This document shows, piece after piece, positions 61,518 through 64,000 of a stretch of DNA of 64,000 bases. The notes beneath the pieces are model-generated. The model saw only the letters and a list, made by a program, of their open reading frames with translations, was not told the DNA's origin and did no database searches. Position numbers and translations under genes: made by a program. Source of the stretch: Thauera carbonicopians (GTDB lineage: Bacteria > Pseudomonadota > Gammaproteobacteria > Burkholderiales > Rhodocyclaceae); NCBI RefSeq assembly GCF_025699485.1, contig NZ_JANUXN010000004.1:62001-126000 (forward strand), given 5' to 3'. Position 1 is the stretch's first letter. Each line of letters opens with the position of its first letter.

Positions 61518-62471
61518 TTACGGCGCCGACAGCGCCTCGTGCAGCACCTTGAAGTTGCTGCGCATCATCGACAGGTAGTCCGGGGCCGGGCCGTCGGCGG
61601 CCGACAGCGCGTCCGAATACAGCGTGCCGCCGATGCGCGTGCCGCTTTCGGCGCGGATGCGCTCGATCAGGCGCGGATCGGCGATGTTATCGATGAACAC
61701 CGCGGGAATCTTCTCGGCCTTCAATTGAATGATCAGGCGGGCGACGCCCCTGGCCGTGGGTTCGGCATTGTTCGACACGCCCACCGGCGCCAGGAAGCGG
61801 ATGCCGTAGGCCTTGCCGAAATAGGCGAAGGCATCGTGCGAAGTGACGACCTTGCGGCGTTCGGCCGGCAGCGCGGCGAAGGCGGCACGGATCTCGGCGT
61901 CCAGCACCTTCAGCTCGCCCTGGTAGCGTTCCGCATTGGCGCGGTAGCTGTCGGCGTGGGCCGGGTCGGCCGCCGCCAGCGCCGCGGCGATGTTGGCCAC
62001 GTAGCGCTGGGCGTTGCCGAGATCCTGCCAGGCATGCGGGTCGGCGCCGTGGCCATGGTCGTGATCGTGGCCGTGGTGGTCATCATGATCATGGTCGTGA
62101 TCGTCATCCGCCATCTCGATCGTGCTCACCCCCTCGCTGGCAACGACGACGGTGCCCTTGTAGCCGCCTGAACGCGCGAGTCGCGCCATCCAGTCGTCGA
62201 AACCGAGGCCATTGACCACCACCAGCGCCGAACTGCCGATCTGGCGTGCGTCCGACGGCCGCGGCTGGAAGGCGTGGGCGTCCTCGTTGGCGCCGACCAG
62301 CGGGCGCACACGGACCCTGTCGCCGCCGACCTCGCGCACCATGTCGCCCAGGATGCTGAAGCTGGCAGTGACGTCGAGCGGCTCGGCCTGCGCCTGTACG
62401 CCGGAGGTGGTCAGGGCGAAGAGTGCGAGCAGGCCGGCGAGCCGGCGCACTGAGGGGCGGAAAGCTTTCAT
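61518..62471 (-). CDS. znuA: Zinc ABC transporter binding protein ZnuA
   Basis: 317 residues, signal peptide (LAGLLALFALTTSGVQAQA), zinc-binding lobes (HAFQPRPSDARQI; VTSHDAFAYFGKAYGI) and, between residues 120 and 145, a charged histidine-rich loop of alternating His and Asp. Such loops mark zinc-specific proteins of the ZnuA class. Gene order znuC-znuB-znuA on the minus strand. No Zur box was recognised before it, and the operon promoter is probably right of the window. Confidence 0.92.
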   Translation of the reverse strand: MKAFRPSVRRLAGLLALFALTTSGVQAQAEPLDVTASFSILGDMVREVGGDRVRVRPLVGANEDAHAFQPRPSDARQIGSSALVVVNGLGFDDWMARLARSGGYKGTVVVASEGVSTIEMADDDHDHDHDDHHGHDHDHGHGADPHAWQDLGNAQRYVANIAAALAAADPAHADSYRANAERYQGELKVLDAEIRAAFAALPAERRKVVTSHDAFAYFGKAYGIRFLAPVGVSNNAEPTARGVARLIIQLKAEKIPAVFIDNIADPRLIERIRAESGTRIGGTLYSDALSAADGPAPDYLSMMRSNFKVLHEALSAP

Positions 62472-62504
62472 GGCGGTGCCTTTCTTACGGGGCGTTGGAG
62501 GAAT

Positions 62505-63371
62505 TCAGGATTCGAGGTGGTGGCGCACCGGCAGGCGGGCGACCAGCAGGCCGCCGGGCGCGGCAAGCAGCGAAACGAAATAGACCAGGCCGCACACCAG
62601 CACGATCGCCGGTCCGGCCGGCACGTCGGCATGGAAGGACAGCAGCAGGCCGGCCACGCCGCTGCCGAAGGCGAACAGCACCGCCAGCAGCAGCAGCGCC
62701 GGCAGCCCGCGCGCCCACAGCCGCGCCGCGGCCGAAGGCAGGATCATGATGCCGACCGCCATCAGCGTGCCGAGCGCATGGAAGCCGCTGACCAGGTTCA
62801 GCACCACCAGCATCAGGAAGCCGTAGTGCGCCACCGGCGACCAGCGGCTGATACCGCGCAGGAAGGCCGGATCGAAGCACTCCATGACCAGCGGCCGGAA
62901 CAGCACGGCGAGGCAGAACAGCGTGACGCTGGCGATCGAGGCGATCAGCAGCAGCGAGCCGTCGTCGAGCGCCAGCACCGAGCCGAACAGCACGTGCAGC
63001 AGGTCGAGGTTGCGGCCGCGCAGCGACACGATCATGACCCCGGCCGCCAGTGACAGCAGGTAGAAGGCGGCGAGGCTGGCGTCCTCCTTCAGCACCGAGG
63101 CGCGCGTCACCAGGCCGGCGGCCAGCACTACGACGATGCCGGCGACGATGCCGCCGATCGTCATCGCGCCGAGCGACAGGCCGAAGGCCAGGTAGCCGAG
63201 CGCCGCGCCGGGCAGGATGGCGTGGCTCATCGCGTCGCCCATCAGGCTCATGCGGCGCAGCAGCAGGAACACGCCGACCGGCGTGGCGCCGAGCGCCAGC
63301 GCCAGGCAGCCGGCGAGCGCGCGGCGCATGAAGGCGAAGTCGGTGAAGGGGGCGAGCAGGAATTCGGTCAC
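62505..63371 (-). CDS. znuB: Zinc ABC transporter permease ZnuB
   Basis: 288 residues starting with GTG 63371, which gives the family's usual beginning (EFLLAPFTDFAFMRRALAG); an ATG at 63329 would cut into it. About nine membrane helices; LRRMSLMGDAMSHAILPGAALGYL is the ABC-3 family signature. Partner of ZnuA and ZnuC. Confidence 0.92.
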   Translation of the reverse strand: MTEFLLAPFTDFAFMRRALAGCLALALGATPVGVFLLLRRMSLMGDAMSHAILPGAALGYLAFGLSLGAMTIGGIVAGIVVVLAAGLVTRASVLKEDASLAAFYLLSLAAGVMIVSLRGRNLDLLHVLFGSVLALDDGSLLLIASIASVTLFCLAVLFRPLVMECFDPAFLRGISRWSPVAHYGFLMLVVLNLVSGFHALGTLMAVGIMILPSAAARLWARGLPALLLLAVLFAFGSGVAGLLLSFHADVPAGPAIVLVCGLVYFVSLLAAPGGLLVARLPVRHHLES

Positions 63372-63409
63372 GATGAAAGGATGAGCGTTGGCAGCGCAGC
63401 GGCTGCGGA

Positions 63410-64000
63410 TCAATGCCGGTGCGAGCCGTGTTCGTGGTGATGAGCATGCCCGTGGGCATGTGGGCCGGCATCCGGCGGCAAGGCCTGGGCCGGCTGCTCG
63501 ATGTGGCACTCCGGCGCGTCCTCGTCGAAGGCCTCGGACAGGCGGCGCGCGCGCGCCAGCATCTCCGGCGTCAGCACCTGGGCGGTGGGGCCGAAGGCGA
63601 CGGGTTCGCGCGACAGCAGCAGGCAGGTGGGGAAGTGGCGGCGGACCTGCTCGAAGTCGTGCACCACGGTCAGCACCGTGCGGCCTTCGCGGTGCCAGCC
63701 GAGGATGAGCTGCACCAGATCGTCCACGGTGCGGCTGTCGATGGCGGCGAAGGGCTCGTCGAGCAGGATCAGCGGCGCATCCTGCAGCATCAGCCGGGCG
63801 AAGCGCGCGCGCTGCAGCTGGCCGCCCGACAGCGAGCCGATCGGGCGCGCCTCGAAGCCGGACATGCCGACCGCGGCCAGCGCCTCGCGCACCCGCTGGC
63901 GCTGCTGGCGCGACAGGCCGCCGAAAGCGCCGATCTCGCGCCACAGGCCCATCGCGACGACGTCGAACACCGAAACCGGGAAGCTGTGGTCGATCTCGCC
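63410..64000 (-). CDS. znuC: Zinc ABC transporter ATPase ZnuC, N-terminus beyond window
   Basis: The frame ends at 63410 and runs off the right edge, so Walker A is missing. Signature LSGGQLQR and Walker B LILLDEPFAAID are visible, then VVHDFEQVRRHF. The C-terminus is rich in histidine (AHGHAHHHEHGS), an added metal-binding tail as seen in some ZnuC proteins. Pairs with znuB, 38 bases away. Confidence 0.92.
   Translation of the reverse strand, partial: GEIDHSFPVSVFDVVAMGLWREIGAFGGLSRQQRQRVREALAAVGMSGFEARPIGSLSGGQLQRARFARLMLQDAPLILLDEPFAAIDSRTVDDLVQLILGWHREGRTVLTVVHDFEQVRRHFPTCLLLSREPVAFGPTAQVLTPEMLARARRLSEAFDEDAPECHIEQPAQALPPDAGPHAHGHAHHHEHGSHRH

Overview
The window looks like chromosome from a high-GC, facultatively anaerobic betaproteobacterium. 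The gene set points to the order Rhodocyclales (Thauera/Azoarcus-like): NnrS, MacAB-OMF efflux, cysTWA-cysB, 6S RNA after zapA, and many TonB receptors. This placement is inferred from gene content and codon style, not from a marker gene. Most of the first 44 kb is about iron. I count at least ten iron-linked transcription units there, several with Fur-box-like sequences that can be read directly.

Layout. 1-4.74 kb (minus): a periplasmic iron cluster of two imelysin-family proteins, a di-heme oxidoreductase and a DUF1513 protein, behind a good Fur box. 4.9-6.25 kb (plus): a cysteine-free (zinc-independent type) paralogue of ribosomal protein S4 between two small related proteins, followed by a 21-residue Lys/Cys peptide. 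6.4-12.55 kb (plus): a tightly overlapping operon of TonB receptor, NMT1/SsuA-like ABC transporter and NnrS. 12.7-13.4 kb: an outer-membrane beta-barrel gene. 13.6-18.05 kb (plus): a six-gene cluster of HMA-like protein, ferritin-like protein, three small membrane or low-complexity proteins, and a P1B-type ATPase with a YSC motif in place of CPC. Its gene number and content match the six-gene ferrosome (fez) operons known from Rhodopseudomonas and Shewanella. It is followed by feoA-like, feoA, feoB, feoC and an M14-like hydrolase. A second HMA-like protein carrying the same arginine motif lies on the opposite strand at 22 kb. I regard this as the most interesting system in the window.

22.5-32.5 kb (minus): piuC, a Fiu-type siderophore receptor, a PepSY / DUF2271 / DUF4198 / flavoreductase cluster, and a FepA/BfeA-type receptor. 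32.8-38.8 kb (minus): a lactate-oxidase-family enzyme and a MacA-MacB-OMF efflux system. 39.0-40.6 kb (plus): a di-heme cytochrome c peroxidase behind a perfect 7-3-7 palindrome, then a PerR/Fur-family regulator. 40.7-43.8 kb (minus): tonB-exbB-exbD and hemP-bfd-bfr, the latter behind a Fur box.

44-64 kb is more ordinary. It holds cysTWA-cysB (sulfate uptake), metNIQ (methionine uptake), a PstS-like / porin-like / GGDEF-EAL trio, malonyl-CoA decarboxylase, lgt, yceH, ilvD, a small coiled-coil gene, zapA, 6S RNA, a TauE/SafE exporter, and a zinc ABC transporter whose ATPase gene runs off the right edge.

How it fits together: outer-membrane receptors energised by TonB-ExbBD bring in ferric siderophores, and PepSY/flavoprotein and imelysin/di-heme proteins may process iron in the periplasm. 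FeoAB takes up ferrous iron under anoxia. The fez-like cluster, with an FNR-type promoter, could store iron in membrane-bounded compartments, while Bfr/Bfd store and release it in the cytoplasm. A repeated AGCCAGCC element occurs in the leaders of three TonB receptor genes and of the fez-like cluster, and I cannot assign it to any known regulator.
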